From assembly GCF_032854445.1 (NCBI RefSeq), contig NC_088299.1:16175608-16239607 (forward strand): a stretch of DNA of 64,000 nucleotides. Reading direction: 5' to 3'. The position numbers and the translations under genes were made by a program. Below are positions 1 through 12,918 of this stretch, piece after piece (the first letter of the stretch is position 1; each line of letters starts with the position of its first letter). The stretch comes from Liolophura sinensis (taxonomy: Eukaryota > Mollusca > Polyplacophora > Chitonida > Chitonidae). The notes under the pieces were generated by a model that made no database searches, was not told the DNA's origin, and was given only the letters and a program-made list of their open reading frames with translations.

Positions 1-420
1 TCCATCTAATACTTAAATTGTGGACTTCAATAAAGAAGCTTTACAAGAGGTGTAATATGATTGTATTCTCTTACAGAGTGACCTTTGCTTTAGAGTTGTG
101 CCAAACTCAACAGCAACTGGTGGCACCTGATTACAACGCTATCACACCGTCGTCGCTGCTCCGGTTTTACTCTCTATGCTGTACGTTTTTAATCATATTA
201 TATTTTATAAAAACACTGCCCGTGATATTTTGTATCGAATCATTCCATCAAGCACTCAACTGGAATACTGTCCAGTAGGTGCTCATCCTAACCCCTTAGA
301 ACGATCCTGGCCTGAGTGTTTGTAGAATTCCGAATGTTCTTTCAACACGTCATCAGTATTCTTTGCCATAACATTTAAAGCAGTTTGAGACACACTATTA
401 AAAGTCTGAAGTTTTAGCAA
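1..420. other. No gene recognised
   Basis: AT-rich sequence with no convincing coding exon. A pyrimidine tract ending in AG near 73 could be a splice acceptor, but the reading frame after it shows nothing recognisable. Nothing else is seen here. Confidence 0.4.
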
Positions 421-500
421 GTAATTTAACTACTGTTCAAGTAAATTAAATACTGTTCAGGCAATTTAACTACTGTTCAAGTAATTTAAATACTGTTCAG
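421..500. repeat. Short tandem repeat, 20 bp x 4
   Basis: Four tandem 20-bp units of the form gtaatttaa(c/a)tactgttca(a/g). Units 1 and 3 resemble each other, as do units 2 and 4, so the array probably arose by doubling of a 40-bp dimer. It is non-coding. Confidence 0.9.
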
Positions 501-2464
501 GGTAAAGCAGATCGAGAAGTTTGACTGTCATGAATATGCCGATGAGGTTTCATACTGATACTTTGACCTTCAAAATGTGTAATGCCTGTTAATGCTTCCA
601 ACTGACATGGGTTTTGAAACAAGACCATTTATTTGTGCTATATCCACATCCTTCAAACTGATAATACACTTGGAATCTGAGATCATGTTTGACTAACATG
701 GTGATTAAGAGTCATGAAATCTCCCACACAGAGAGGACACAATGGACAGTAATGTTCCATGCTCGTGCATGCAAAAATTTAAAAAAAAGTGAGCCAAAGA
801 AAAAAATTAACACCAACCATTTATATGTGCTGACAAGTGTAAACTTGTGTTGTGGGTACTGTCAACATTTGCATTAGTTTTAAGGGAATCATAAGATTGT
901 ACCGTGCACATTGGTACTTCTGAATTAAAGGCACTTACAACGTGCTTTCTGTGCATACAAACAGCAACCTGGAAATGAGAGAACACACATTTTTATATTC
1001 GCAATAAAACATGCAGGTATTTTAACAATAAATTTTGGTTTTTCAATTCTTCATCATTGCCTTTCCTTAACACAGATGACGAAACTGTCTAATTTTTTAA
1101 ATTTCAATTTAACTTGACATGTACTAAAGTGAAATGAATGATGGTGACTTCTAGGGATTAAGTTATTTGACCATGTTAATCATAAGTATGAATGGTGAAG
1201 CTATTAGACCGGTGCCAGATATTCTAGGAGAAAGTGTGTCGAGTCTGCATATCTTGGAGGCTGTGACATCTGTATGCAAATGAAATCTTACCATCAATAT
1301 GTACATGCAGATATGTGTACTGATATTAAGATTATATTTGTTGGGTGTTAACTTTAGGCTGGTTGGGAAGTCTCTCTTTTTTATTTGAATTTCAGGTTTG
1401 TTATTTATTAGTCCACGTACACAGATCAGTAGTTTGAGAAAACTGTCGATATGACGTACTGATGACTGCACGACCGCTAGTCATCTAACAAGCCGCACTC
1501 GTGCTGAAAACAGAAATACACGCTCTACATACATGTACCTAAAACTGTTCTGACATGAAATCTAAACAGCATATTTCTTTTCCAGGGACGTTTTGATTTT
1601 TATTTTAAAACAACAAGACGCTATTTCTGGGCTACCAAGACAGAGCACTTGCAGTGTTGTTGACCGCCATCGCCATTCTTAGCGGCTAGCCAGCTCTTTC
1701 GAAACCAACAAATTGAGGAGCTAACTCTTATCGTGCCTTTTTTAAAATTACTACGAAGGTGTGGAATTTACTTTTTTCATCACAGATTATGGCAGGAATT
1801 AGGGTAGGGAATCCACTAAAGCAGATTATTATACAACCCAGAAGAGTGCGGCGACCACTGGGTAACCCAGAAGTGGGTGGTATACTATTTATGTGACTTT
1901 TCCCCTGAATTCATTAGGCTAATATCTGGCAGGAGATGAAGCAATGATCATTATGACCTATCCAAGTATTTCGGTCAGCATACTGGAACTAATAATTCAT
2001 ATTCATTATTTTGAATTAATGTCACAGCTGTTGTGAGCCAATAATAGGCAGTATCATTGGTCACATGATGAGAGTAGGGGTAAACACAGCAGATAAATCA
2101 TTAGTGAGATAGGCCAATGTTGTATTGCAATAATGCGGTATTAAATATTTAATGATGAATCGTTAATTGGCCTACAGTGTATAAAGGCTTAGAAATTTAA
2201 AACGAAAAATGATATAACAACATGACAACAACAACATCTTTATTTATTTGCGATGGCTGAGTTGAGAGAGTGGGCAGTTGTAAACTTTCTAAGTCACTAC
2301 GTTCGTCAATTCATTGATGCTTCCCTGAATTAGGCGGGCCAGATATGGAGAAAACTATTTGCAGATGTAGCCCAAGTGAATATAGCATGTAATACACGCA
2401 AATGCGCTTTAATTCAAACCTTACCATGCTTACCTGCCTTAAAGACGTCTAGAAACAATGTTCT
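501..2464. other. Intergenic, nothing recognised
   Basis: About 2 kb of AT-rich sequence. The ORFs are short, have no family resemblance, and are not supported by splice sites in frame. No repeat family seen elsewhere in the window was recognised here. Confidence 0.4.
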
Positions 2465-2545
2465 GGCAAATCAACTGGAGTGGTGCAGTGGTATAAGAAT
2501 CCCTCCATGAACCCGACATGCTGTCTGATGGAAGTTCTAATCCAG
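2465..2545 (+). repeat. tRNA-like fragment, probably a SINE head relic
   Basis: A segment with an A-box-like stretch (tggtgcagtggtataag) followed about 40 bp later by a B-box-like stretch (gaagttctaatcc). The arms do not make a clean cloverleaf, so this is more likely the head of a decayed tRNA-derived SINE than a tRNA gene. Confidence 0.35.
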
Positions 2546-3535
2546 ATCATTTCTCAACAAACAAAGTGAATCCTTTCAGAAATGCATGAAGCTCTTGTAC
2601 TACAGCGCAGAAATCAGATATATGACAGTGAACAAACTAGAATGACAGTCGTCTTATTTACGCTGTTTTTCTTTGTATGCTAATTGAACATCTCCCCATT
2701 CAGTTTTAACCAATCAAAAATCAGTAAAAACCCGTGACCGTGGGAAAAATTGACGTCACAAGGTACGTGGAAATGAACTCGTAAATATGAACTTAGTCTT
2801 TATCACACCCCGAGAATGTTGTACTAGCGCAGGCTGAACAATGTGTACTTACCAAGCCTTTGGACTGAGTGTTTTGATTGCTGGAAACTGTTGACTTCTT
2901 TGGAAATGCGGCATCGCCCGAGTATTGGCTTTTACTCCACGAGCTTGAAACGCCGGCGGCAGCTCATTTAAAATCATAACCGTTCCAATTTTTGATCACG
3001 TGCTCCAACGAGTAGTTAGTGTTAGGAATTAATTAGTCAGATTTAACGCTAGCGTTGACCATCTTTATAACAAATATTTTATTTAATTAGCGATTTAAAA
3101 AAATTTTTAGTCGCTGACGAACGAATTTTTTAATATTCTTTTTTAATATTGTTTGTTCACACATGTTGAGGGATTATTTTTGGTGGTTTTCGGCTCAACG
3201 ATCGACCTTATAGACCCTATCTATTATATAAGCAGCATTCGGCCACACTTCATAAGATATATTTCAGCATGCTTTTTTTAAATTTTAGTGTTATCCTTTA
3301 AACACCATTTCATTGTTAACAGAAAGTTTCCATATATAGAGATAATAACCTTAGGAACTATAGGCCTATGTATTAACGTATAAATGTGTTAATGGTCTAT
3401 TTTTTGATTTCATCCCTTTTACATTTAACGGTAACGTTATCATAACATTTGCGTGTTATTAGAATAACATTTTAAAGGCATTAACTTTTAATCAATAAGG
3501 CTTATATTTGATGTTGGGGGGCTGGGTGTGTGCGT

Positions 3536-3536
<1 letters not shown>
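2546..3536. other. Intergenic, nothing recognised apart from one CRE palindrome
   Basis: About 1 kb of AT-rich sequence. A perfect TGACGTCA palindrome (cAMP-response-element type) sits at 2751-2758. No exon is supported. Confidence 0.4.

Positions 3537-3582
<46 letters not shown>
3537..3582. repeat. (GT)n microsatellite
   Basis: A run of about 22 GT dinucleotides with one early interruption, downstream of the visible mucin exon. Confidence 0.97.
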
Positions 3583-3585
<3 letters not shown>

Positions 3586-3717
3586 AAATTTTTTTTTCTT
3601 TGTTAACTATTTTTTCGTAGTATGTGATTAAAGCTTATTGTCTTTCGGGAACTACATATGACCTTGGCTGTCTGACTAATTTCATTTTATCAGTCACCAG
3701 ACTTTCATATACCCTGT

Positions 3718-3825
3718 GCAGGTTGTTGACAGACATTCCCAGGGAGAGGAAGCCAGCATAGGCTGGACTTAAAATCACAGCGACCGCATTGTTGAGAGTC
3801 TCCTGGGATATTGCGCTGGTCATGT
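3718..3825 (-). mobile_element. SINE-1 fragment (tRNA-derived SINE, head half)
   Basis: Matches, on the minus strand, the head half of the commonest SINE in this window: the region running from the 'gcgcaatatcccaggagactctcaccaatgcggtcgc'-like segment (diverged here) through the B-box-like aagtccagc to the bases before the central domain. The short ORF here is SINE sequence, not a gene. Confidence 0.75.
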
Positions 3826-3963
3826 ATTCAGTGCCGTCGACTCACTTTAGTCTTAGTTTAGCGTGGAATGTCAAAATTAGCTACATGCACAAACAGAACT
3901 CTGTAGATCATAATTAGAGTCACCAACACTGACAGTACAATACTTTTTTCAAATTGCCCTTAC

Positions 3964-6900
3964 CTTTAGCCGGAATGTAGGTGCCCTGTACAGATTTAGT
4001 CCTTTGTCCAGCCGTGCTAGTGGACTGGCCTACCATGGTGGAGATTCTGCCTGTCATGCTGCTGGCTAAGCCTGCTGTACTTCTTGTTGGGATTGCCGTG
4101 CCTTGATTAAAGCTTGCCGTGCTGGTGGTTGAACCTACCGTGCTTGTGGTTGGGCGCACCGTGCTCGTATATGGGGTTCCCGTGCTGGTGGATGAGGTTG
4201 CCGTGATAGTGGATGGGGATGCTGTGCTCGTAGATGAGCTTGCCGTGCTGGTAGATGGGCCTGTTAAGTCGGTAGATGGGCTTGCCTTCCTGGTAGATGG
4301 TTTTGCCCTGCTGATAGATGGGCTTGACGTGCTGGTAGATGGGCTTGACGTGCTGGTAGATGGGTTTGACGTGCTAGTAGATGGGTTTTTGGTGCTAATA
4401 GATGGGTTTGCCGTGCTGGTAGATGGGCTGACCGGGATCGTAGATGGGCTTGCAGTCCTGGTAGAAGGCCTTGCCGTGGTCGTAGATGGGCTTGCCGTGG
4501 TCATAAAAGTGACTGTTGAGCTGGTGGATGTGCCTGTCGTCCCCGCAGATAGGCCTGCCCTGCTGGTAGTTCCACCTGTCGCACTAGTGTTCGGTCCGGA
4601 TGTGCTACTAGATAGGGTTAACGCGCTGGTTGATGGGTTTGTAGATGGGTTTGCCGTGCTCGTAAATTGGCTTGTCGTGCTGGTAGATGGGCTTTCCGTG
4701 CTGGTAAATGGGCTTACAGTGCTGGTAGATGGGGTTGCCGTACTGGTAGATGGGCTTGCTGTGCTGGTAGAGGGGCTTGCTGTGCTGGTAGATGTGGTTG
4801 CCGTACTGGTGGATGGGCTTGCTGTGCTGGTAGAGGGGTTTGCCGTTCTGGTAGATGTGGTTGCCGTACTGGTAGATGGGCTTCCTGTGCTGGTAGAGGG
4901 GCTTGCCGTGCTGGTAGATGTGGTTGCCGTACTGGTAGATGGGCTTGTCGTGCTGGTAGAGGGGCTTGCCGTGCTGGTAGATGTGGTTGCCGTACTGGTA
5001 GATGGGCTTGTCGTGCTGGTAGAGGGGCTTGCCGTGCTGGTAGATGTGGTTGCCGTACTCGTAGATGGGCTTGTCGTGCTGGTAGATGGGCTTGCCGTGC
5101 TGGTAGATGTGGTTGCCGTACTGGTAGATGGTTTTGTTCTGCTAGTAGATGGGCTTACTGGGATGGTAGATGGCCTTGTCATGCTGCCTGATGTGCTTGC
5201 CGTGCCTGTAGATGGGTTTGCCGTGCTCGTATATGGGCCTGTTGTGGTGCTCTTAGATGGGCCTGTTGTCTGGCTCGTAGATGGGCCTGTTGTCGTGGTC
5301 GTAGATGGGCCTGTTGAGCTGGTGGATGGGCCTGTCGTCCTCGCCGATAGGCCTGCCCTGCTGGTAGTTCCACCTGCCTGACTTATGTTTAGTCCAGATG
5401 TGCTACTAGATAGGGTTAACGTGCTGGTTGATGGGTTTGCCGTGTTTGTAGATGAGTTTGCCGTGCTCGTAAATTGGCTTGCCGTGCTGGTAGATGGGCT
5501 TGCTGTGCTGATAGATGGGCTTGTCGTCCTGGTAGACGTGGTTGCCGTACTGGTAGATGGGCTTGCTGTGCTGGTAGAGGAGCTTGATGTGCTGGTAGAT
5601 GTGGTGGCCGTACTGGTAGATTGATTTGCCGTGCTCGTAAATTGGCTTGCCGTGCTGGTAGAGAGGCTTGCTGTGCTGGTAGATTTGGTTGCTGTACTGG
5701 TAGATGGGCTTGCTGTGCTGGTAGAGGGGCTTGCCGTGCTGGTAGATGTGGTTCCCGTACTGGTAGATGGGCTTGCTGTCCTGTATGAGGGGCTTGTCGT
5801 GCTGGTAGATGTGGTTGCCGTGCTGGTAGATGTGGTTGCCGTACTGGTAGATGGGCTTGCTGTGCTGGTAGAGGGGCTTGCCGTGCTGGTAGATGTGGTT
5901 GCCGTACTGGTAGATGGGCTTTTCGTGCTGGTAGATGTGGTCGCCGTCCTGGTAAATGTGAGTGCCGTACTGGTAGATAGGCTTCCTGTGCTGGTATAGG
6001 GGCTTGCCGTGCTGGTAGATGTGGTTGGATTACTGGTAGATGGGCTTGCTGTGCTGGTAGAGGAGCTTGCCGTGCTGGAAGATGTGGTTGCCGTACTGGT
6101 AGATGGGGTTGCTGTGCTGGTAGATGTGGTTGCCGTACTGGTAGATGGGCTTGCTGTGCTGGTAAAGGGACTTGCCGTGCTGGTAGATGCGATTGCTGCA
6201 CTGGTAGATGGGCTTGCTGTGCTGGTAGAGGGGCTTGCCGTGCTGGTAGATGCGGTTGCCGCACTGGTAGATGGGCTTCCTGTGCTGGTAGATGGGCTTG
6301 CCGTGCTGGTAGATGTGGTTCCCGTACTGGTAGATGGGCTTGCTGTCCTGTATGAGGGGCTTGTCGTGCTGGTAGATGTGGTTGCCGTGCTGGTAGATGT
6401 GGTTGCCGTACTGGTAGATGGGCTTGCTGTGCTGGTAGAGGGGCTTGCCGTGCTGGTAGATGTGGTTGCCGTACTGGTAGATGGTTTTGTTCTGCAAGTA
6501 GATGGGCTTACTGGGCTGGTAGATGGCCTTGCCATGCTGCCTGATGTGGTTGCCGTGCCTGTAGATGGGTTTGCCGTGCTCGTATATGTGCCTGTTGTGG
6601 TGCTCTTATATGGGCCTGTTGTCGGGCTTGTAAATGGGCCTGTTGTCGTGCTTGTAGATGGGCCTGTTGTCGTGGTCGTAGATGGGCCAGTTGAGCTGGT
6701 GGATGGGCCTGTCGTCCTCGCCGATAGGCCTGTCCTGCCGGTAGTTCCACCTGCCTGACTAATGTTTGGTCCGGATGTGCTACCAGATAGGGTTGACGTG
6801 CTGGCTGATGGGTTTGTCGTGTTAGTAGATGGGTTTGCCGTGCTCGTAAATTGGCTTGCCGTGCTGGTAGATGGGCTTTCCGTGCTGGTAAATGGGCTTA

Positions 6901-9412
6901 CCGTGCTGGTAGATGGGCTTACTGTGCTGGTAGATGTCGTTGCCGTACTGGTAGATGGGGTTGCTGTGCTGATAGATGGGCTTACCGTCCTGCTAGACCT
7001 GGTTGCCGTACTGGTAGATGGGCTTGCTGTGCTGGTAGAGGGGCTTGCCGTGCCGGTAGATGTGGTTGCCGTACTGGTAGATGGGCTTTTCGTGCTGGTA
7101 GATGTGGTTGCCGTGCTGGTAGATGTGGGTGCCGTACTGGTGGATGGGCTTGCTGTGCTTCTAGAGGAGCTTGCCGTGCTGGTAGATATGGTTGGATTAC
7201 TGGCAGATGGGGTTGCTGTGCTGGTAGAGGGTCTTGGTGTGCTGGTAGAGGGGCTTGCCGTTCTGGTAGATGTGGGTGCCGTACTGGTAGATGGGCTTGC
7301 TGTGCTGGTAGAGGGACTTGCCGTGCTGGTAGATGCGATTGCTGCACTGGTAGATGGGCTTGCTGTGCTGGTAGAGGGGCTTGCCGTGCTGGTAGATGTG
7401 GTTGCCGTACTGGTGGATGGGCTTCCTGTGCTGGTAGAGGGGCTTGCCGTGCTGGTAGATGTGGTTGCCGTACTGGTAGATGGTTTTGTTCTGCTAGTAG
7501 ATGGGCTTACTGGGCTGGTAGATGGCCTTGCCATGCTGCCTGATGTGCTTGCCGTGCCTGTAGATGTGTTTGCCGTGCTCGTATATGGGCCTGTTGTGGT
7601 GCTCTTAGATGGGCCTGTTGTCTGGCTCGTAGATGGGCCTGTTGTCGTGGTCGTAGATGGGCCTGTTGAGCTGGTGGATGGGCCTGTCGTCCTCGCCGAT
7701 AGGCCTGCCCTGCTGGTAGTTCCACCTGCCTGACTTATGTTTAGTCCAGATGTGCTACGAGATAGGGTTAACGTGCTGGTTGATGGGTTTGCCGTGTTTG
7801 TAGATGAGTTTGCCGTGCTCGTAAATTGGCTTGCCGTGCTGGTAGATGGGCTTGCTGTGCTGATAGATGGGGTTGCTGTGCTGATAGATGGGCTTGTCGT
7901 GCTGGTAGATGTGGTTGCCGTGCTGGTAGATGTGGTTGCCGTACTGGTAGATGGGCTTGCTGTGCTGGTAGAGGGGCTTGCCGTGCTGGTAGATGTGGTT
8001 GCCGTACTGGTAGATGGGCTTTTCGTGCTTGTAGAGGGGCTTGCCGTGCTGGTAGATGTGGTTGCCGTACTGGTAGATGGGCTTCCTGTGCTGGTAGAGG
8101 GGCTTGCCGTGCTGGTAGATGTGGTTGCTGTACTGGTAGATGGCCTTGCTGTGCTGGTAGATGGGCTTGCCGTCCTGGTAGATGTGGTTGTCGTACTGGT
8201 AGATGGGCTTGCTGTGCTGGTAGAGGGGCTTGCCGTGCTGGTAGAGGGGCTTGCCGTACTGGTAGATGGGCTTGCTGTGCTGGTAGAGGGACTTGCCGTG
8301 CTGGTAGATGCGGTTGCCGTACTGGTAGATGGGCTTGCTGTGCTGGTAGAGGGGCTTGCTGTGCTTGTAGATGTGGTTGCCGTACTCGTAGATGGCCTTG
8401 TTGTGCTGGTAGATGGGGTTGCCATGATGGTAGATGGTCTTGCTGTGCTGGTAGATGTGGTTGCCGTACTGGTAGATGGGCTTGTCGTGCTGGTAGAGGG
8501 TCTTGCCGTGTTGATAAATGGGCTTGTCGTGCTCGTAGATGGGTTTGCCGTACTGGTAGATGGGCTTGTCGTGCTGGTAGATGAGCTTGCCGTACTCGTA
8601 GATGGGTTTGCTCTGCTAGTAGATGGGCTTACTGGGCTGGTAGATGGCCTTGCCATGCTGCCTGATGTGCTTGCCGTGCCTGTAGATGGGTTTGCCGTGT
8701 TGGTATAGAGGCCTGTTGTGGTGCTCTTATATGGGCCTGTTGTCGGGCTCGCAGATGGGCCTGTTGTCGTGTTTGTAGATGGGTCTGTTGTCGTGGTCGT
8801 AGATGGGCCTGTTGAGCTGGTGGATGGGCCTGTCGTCCTCGCCGATTGGCCTGCCCTGCTGGTAGTTCCACCTGCCTGACTAATATTTGGTCCGGATGTG
8901 CTACTAGATAGGGTTAACGTGCTGGTTGATGCGTTTGCCGTGCTGGTAGATGGGCTTGCCGGACTCGTAGATGGGCTTGCCGTGCTCGTGACCAAGGTTA
9001 CTCTGCCAGTGTTTGTACTTGCCATTCTAGTAATTTTCCATGTAGCTGGGCTGCTAGTGGTAGGTCCACCCGCTATTCTGTTGAACTGACTTGCTTTCTT
9101 ATTAGTTAGGCTTACTGTGCTAGTGGTTGAACCTGGAGTTCTCTTGGATGGTCTTGTCATGCTGATAGTTCTACCTGTTGTACTGGTGGACGGGCCTTTT
9201 GGGTTTCTGTATTGACCTGACCTGCTGGTGGGTTGGCTTTCTGTACTTGTAGTTAGGCTAATACTGGTTGATGGGCCTCCTGTGCGATTAGTTAAACTAA
9301 CATTATTTGAAGGTTTAGGTTTGGTGAAAGTTATTTTTGAAGATTCGGTGGAAAGAGATAACAAAGAACTGAACCCGACCATTATCAGGATGCCTAAGAC
9401 GGTTGGCCTCAT
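3964..9412 (-). CDS. Secreted mucin-like protein, giant PTS-repeat exon (5' coding part of gene)
   Basis: Seen: an open frame of about 1,816 codons from ATG at 9412. It opens with a signal peptide (MRPTVLGILIMVGFSSLLSL, likely cleaved just after), followed by Ser/Thr/Pro sequence almost free of Cys. The core is a 21-bp/7-residue repeat of the type (A/T)(S/T)PSTST. It is interrupted by five landmark blocks (S-G-P/L-N-I-S-Q-A-G-G type) near 8875, 7729, 6753, 5376 and 4572, which define about 1 kb higher-order repeats. Start choice: a strong acceptor (cctgtctcttttctgccag) ends at 9425, so the ORF upstream of 9412 is intron. The frame ends at a strong donor, AAAG|GTAAGG, at 3964/3963, so the gene continues below 3964; the stop at 3920 is intronic. 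Known: such PTS domains are densely O-glycosylated and occur in mucus, cuticle and shell-associated proteins. Inferred: a secreted or surface mucin. Not identifiable to a named gene. Confidence 0.85.
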
Positions 9413-9450
9413 TTTTGTCTTGACCTGGCAGAAAAGAGACAGGAAATGAT
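9413..9450 (-). other. Mucin exon acceptor and short 5' leader
   Basis: On the minus strand a polypyrimidine tract ending in ccag gives a 3' splice site at 9425, followed by 12 nt of leader (gtcaagacaaaa) before the ATG. A 5' non-coding exon should therefore lie at higher coordinates. I could not locate it. Confidence 0.7.
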
Positions 9451-9529
9451 GGATGACATTGTCCTGTGAAAACACAACCCAAGAATAAAGATTTTTAAAT
9501 TTCCTACTAACGAACAAGACAGACAAGAA

Positions 9530-10004
9530 CGAATTATTAAAATATAAGTTTGATATCTATCAGTCAGTTGGAGTATGAGGAACATTTTCTGCACTAAAAG
9601 ATTCCTTCAGATCTATTGACTTCAAAGTGCTGATTCTAAAAGATTCCGACTCCATGGACAAATCCGCTGAAACCATCAGCTGGCCTAAATTGCTGTTAGC
9701 AGGCCTCCAAACACAATATCTCTGTAACGCTTTTAAGACATCTATTTGTGTCATGGCGAAGAAAACATTTTGAGCCATACAAATGTCGAAATATTGAAAC
9801 TTTTTTTTCAAAATGTCGAGTTTGTTTTTTTCTTATGAATTTCTATTTTCTGTGTAGAAGTTTGACTTTCCCTCGTTACCAAAACGCAATTTAGATTTTT
9901 TCCCTCGAAATTTTGACTTTCTTCTCCAACCCAACTACACACAATATAACAAATTATGAGAACATGAAACCATATATATGCGTTGACATGATTGACTTAG
10001 ATCG
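9530..10004. other. Upstream flank or intron of mucin gene, nothing recognised
   Basis: AT-rich sequence. A minus-strand ORF of 83 codons here has no recognised motif and no good splice signals around it. Confidence 0.35.
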
Positions 10005-10150
10005 TTTTGGCTTTTTCCACAAATATAAGTCCAGATAAGATGTAGCATTTGGAGAGTATGTGGTTTCCTTTAAATCCAGCGAAGATGGTTAAATATCTTT
10101 CACAGCTTTTGGTATATATTGGTTGTTTAAAGCCAATAAAAGCCATCAAA
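10005..10150 (-). mobile_element. Decayed reverse transcriptase fragment (Penelope-like type)
   Basis: Read on the minus strand, one frame with two internal stops gives segments like LLALNN..I.KAVKDI, PSSLDLKET and TSYLDLYL. These match position by position the better preserved fragment at 53075-53235, which also has the RYIDDLL motif. The pattern Y-I-D-D, then YPxSLDxKET, then SYLDL is typical of Penelope-like and related reverse transcriptases. It is broken by stops and truncated on both sides. Family assignment is from memory of the motif layout. Confidence 0.5.
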
Positions 10151-11400
10151 CGCCTTAATGCTGTTGTTGTACGATTCCTCACAGTTGTCTCAGTACAATG
10201 TGACGTCATCAAAGCGGGAAGAGTCCACAATCAATTTTGCTTCACTCCAAAGGTGCCGACTTCAAACTACATCTGAGTCTAAGAGAAAACGGATTGAGGG
10301 GGAAGAGCTAAAGGAAACTCTACTCTAATTCTCGTCATTCTCTTTAACCTCGTAGTAACTCAGGTGTGATAAGATCGGGTGTGATTTTCTGGATATATAT
10401 CCCTATTATTAAAATATTATGGTTTTCGAGTTTTAACTGAGGTTGAGTTCTTTTATCCGGTTTAAACATGCTCATCTAATGTAAGTTTTGATGTACTAAA
10501 TTATTACGTCGTCAACCATTCACTACTTCTCAAAGCGTTTCTACCTAATTCTGCTTAAGCCATGGTGCTGTATGGGGCCTGCAATTTGCTACTCTTTAAT
10601 CATTACCATGGACAGGTAAAATAAAACTGACTGTGACAAGAGGCCTTATTTCATCGATTATGTGTGACTGTTTGACAACCCACAAAAATGGTCGACCTTA
10701 CAAACAGTGACAGTTGAGGAATCTACAAATTTCCGAAGAAATCATATACCTTTCAAATCACGCCAAGATATCAGCGAGGATTATAAAACATAATACTATA
10801 AAAAAAAATTAATTTGTTTCATGCCTTACTCATAGATTTATGGAAGAAGTCTGACAGAGCACGTAGAAAGCTGACACATGAAAGTTAAAAAAGTTTGGGG
10901 AAATTGTCGCGACACATTCTGTCACACATCTAAATTTAGTCTTCTATATCCCTTATTAACTTGTATTTTTTTTTTCGTAAAACTTAGGCGAAATACCACA
11001 ATACTGACATTTTTTGCCCGAGATAATGTGGATTAAAGGTTGCTTCAAAATACGAAAAAAAAAATTACGAAATATAGGACTTTTCTTAGTATAAAAAAAC
11101 TCACCTCATACACATAAAATGCCAATTTTCGTTCACGTCCGTATGTTGAGACATGCGAATGTGTTCTGTGCTGAGATGTTTGGATGGCGATCTCGTGGAC
11201 GCGACATAATCGATCTTCTGATAAAAGGTATGTAAGCCTATGTTAAAGGTTAGCAAAGGCGTTATAAATGAATTTGGGAAAATGACATTCGGCACCTCAT
11301 TGCGAACGAATTTAGAAAACAATTATCTCTGCCGTTCGGCAATACTAACTTTAGTTCTTGTTTAACGTCGCTCCCATCCTATAAGTTTAGCGCGGAAGTC
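10151..11400. other. Intergenic, nothing recognised apart from one CRE palindrome
   Basis: AT-rich sequence with a TGACGTCA palindrome at 10201-10208 and several A-runs. The ORFs are short and without recognisable content. Confidence 0.4.
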
Positions 11401-11403
11401 TTT

Positions 11404-11590
11404 ACTTATTTATTTATCTATTTATTTATTTGATTAGCGCTTTACGCCGTACTCAAGAGCATTTCACTAATGCGACGGCGGATAACCCGTGATCATCCAC
11501 AGGCTGCTGAGAGACCTTCCCACGTACGACCGCAGAGGAAGCCATCATGAGCCGGACTTGAACTCACAGCAACCCCAGTAGTGCTGGCAA
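11404..11590 (-). mobile_element. SINE-1 copy
   Basis: From low to high coordinates: a (ttta)n tail, then 'acgccgtactcaagag', the central domain (hallmarks atcatccacaggctgctg and cttcccacgtacg), then 'gccggacttgaactcacagc', the reverse complement of the B-box region. The head is therefore at the high-coordinate end and truncated before the A box. Confidence 0.85.
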
Positions 11591-11940
11591 AAGTATTTAA
11601 CAGTATACTAGATTTAAATGCTTCAAAGTGTTGAGGCAGGAAATTATGTCTATATATATATATATTAAAACAGTTTCCCTGAGTCGTCCTTTGCTGCAAA
11701 TTTTTTGCGTTTTTTATTTAACGCCATACACGAAGATTTTATATACAATGTAGGTCAGTTTTATATGAAAAAAAAACACGGGGTGCCGGGGATAAACCAC
11801 CGACCTTTGTCAGTCATGGGTATATGAGTACCATACTAGTATTCGTAGAAGGCTAGTGGCTTTCAACGAATGTTGAACCTTGGAAACAGACAATCTAACT
11901 TGACCAGTGACTTTGGCACCTGGGCACACAAACAGTAATG

Positions 11941-12067
11941 GCTGGGAAATCTACAGAGGCGGAGAAATCTACAAAAGATGGCAAATCTACTAAAGCAGGG
12001 GAATCTACAAAAGCGGGGAAATCTACAAAAGTGGGGGATTCTACAAAAACCAGGAAATCTACAAATT
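11941..12067. repeat. Minisatellite, about 17-18 bp unit
   Basis: About seven diverged tandem units around the core gaaatctacaaaagcgggg. Units vary in length by one or two bases, so ORFs across it shift frame. Confidence 0.9.
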
Positions 12068-12177
12068 AGTACTTTGGTGAGAGGATACGCAAGACCATAC
12101 ACCTTGCTGACTAACTTTGGAGTTTTTGTGTCTAAGTGGTATGAGAACACATTTATTACCGTACCTCCGCAAATGAG

Positions 12178-12545
12178 TGTCCCTCTATGTGTCTGTCTGT
12201 GTCTGTCTTTGTCTGTCTCACTCCGCCTGTCTATGTCTCTGTCTATTCACTCAATTTGTGTCTGTCTGTGTTTATCTGTCTGTCTGTCTGTCTGTCTGTC
12301 TGTGTCTGTGTTTGTCTGTCTGTCTGTGTCTGTGTTTGTCTGTCTGTCTGTGTCTGTGTTTGTCTGTCTGTCTGTGTCTGTGTTTGTCTGTCTGTCTGTG
12401 TCTGCCTGTATATATGTGACTGTATCTCTATGTCTCCCTGTTTGTCTGTCCATGTGTCTTTCTGTCTGTGTCCGATTGTCTGTCTGTCTGTGTCCCATTC
12501 TCACTGTTTGTCTGTCTGCCCCTGTCTCTCCGTCCGTGTGTCTTT
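12178..12545. repeat. (TCTG)n-rich microsatellite
   Basis: A long imperfect tract of tctg/tgtc repeats. A perfect 20-bp sub-repeat (tgtctgtgtttgtctgtctg) appears about five times between 12300 and 12410. It explains the Cys/Leu/Ser/Val-rich ORFs in all frames. Confidence 0.95.
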
Positions 12546-12796
12546 GTCTTCCTTTGTTCCTCGGTCGCCGCTGCCCTGGCTTTACTCTCTACGCTGTGCG
12601 CCTTGTCCAGATATATAAGTATAAATTTTGAAATACTGCCTCTTGATGATTTACATCAACTCATTGGTATTTAACGTGAAGCCTGACAGTCTGTCCAGTT
12701 ACACCTGACTTGTGAGCTTTACTTTGTTCTGGGCACATTGCCAACGTAACGCACGATGGGCAAGACTAATAGGCCTACATGCATATATTCCTACTA

Positions 12797-12845
12797 ATGT
12801 ATGTATGTATGTATGTATGTATGTATGTATGTATGTATGTATGTA

Positions 12846-12918
<73 letters not shown>

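Noticed and set aside
4119..9089. Long plus-strand ORFs (up to 420 codons) rich in VLVDGLAVLVD and CRAGRW repeats
   Set aside because: They are antisense and other-frame readings of the 21-bp mucin repeat. They lack a signal peptide, splice context or any non-repeat sequence, while the minus frame has a signal peptide and splice signals.
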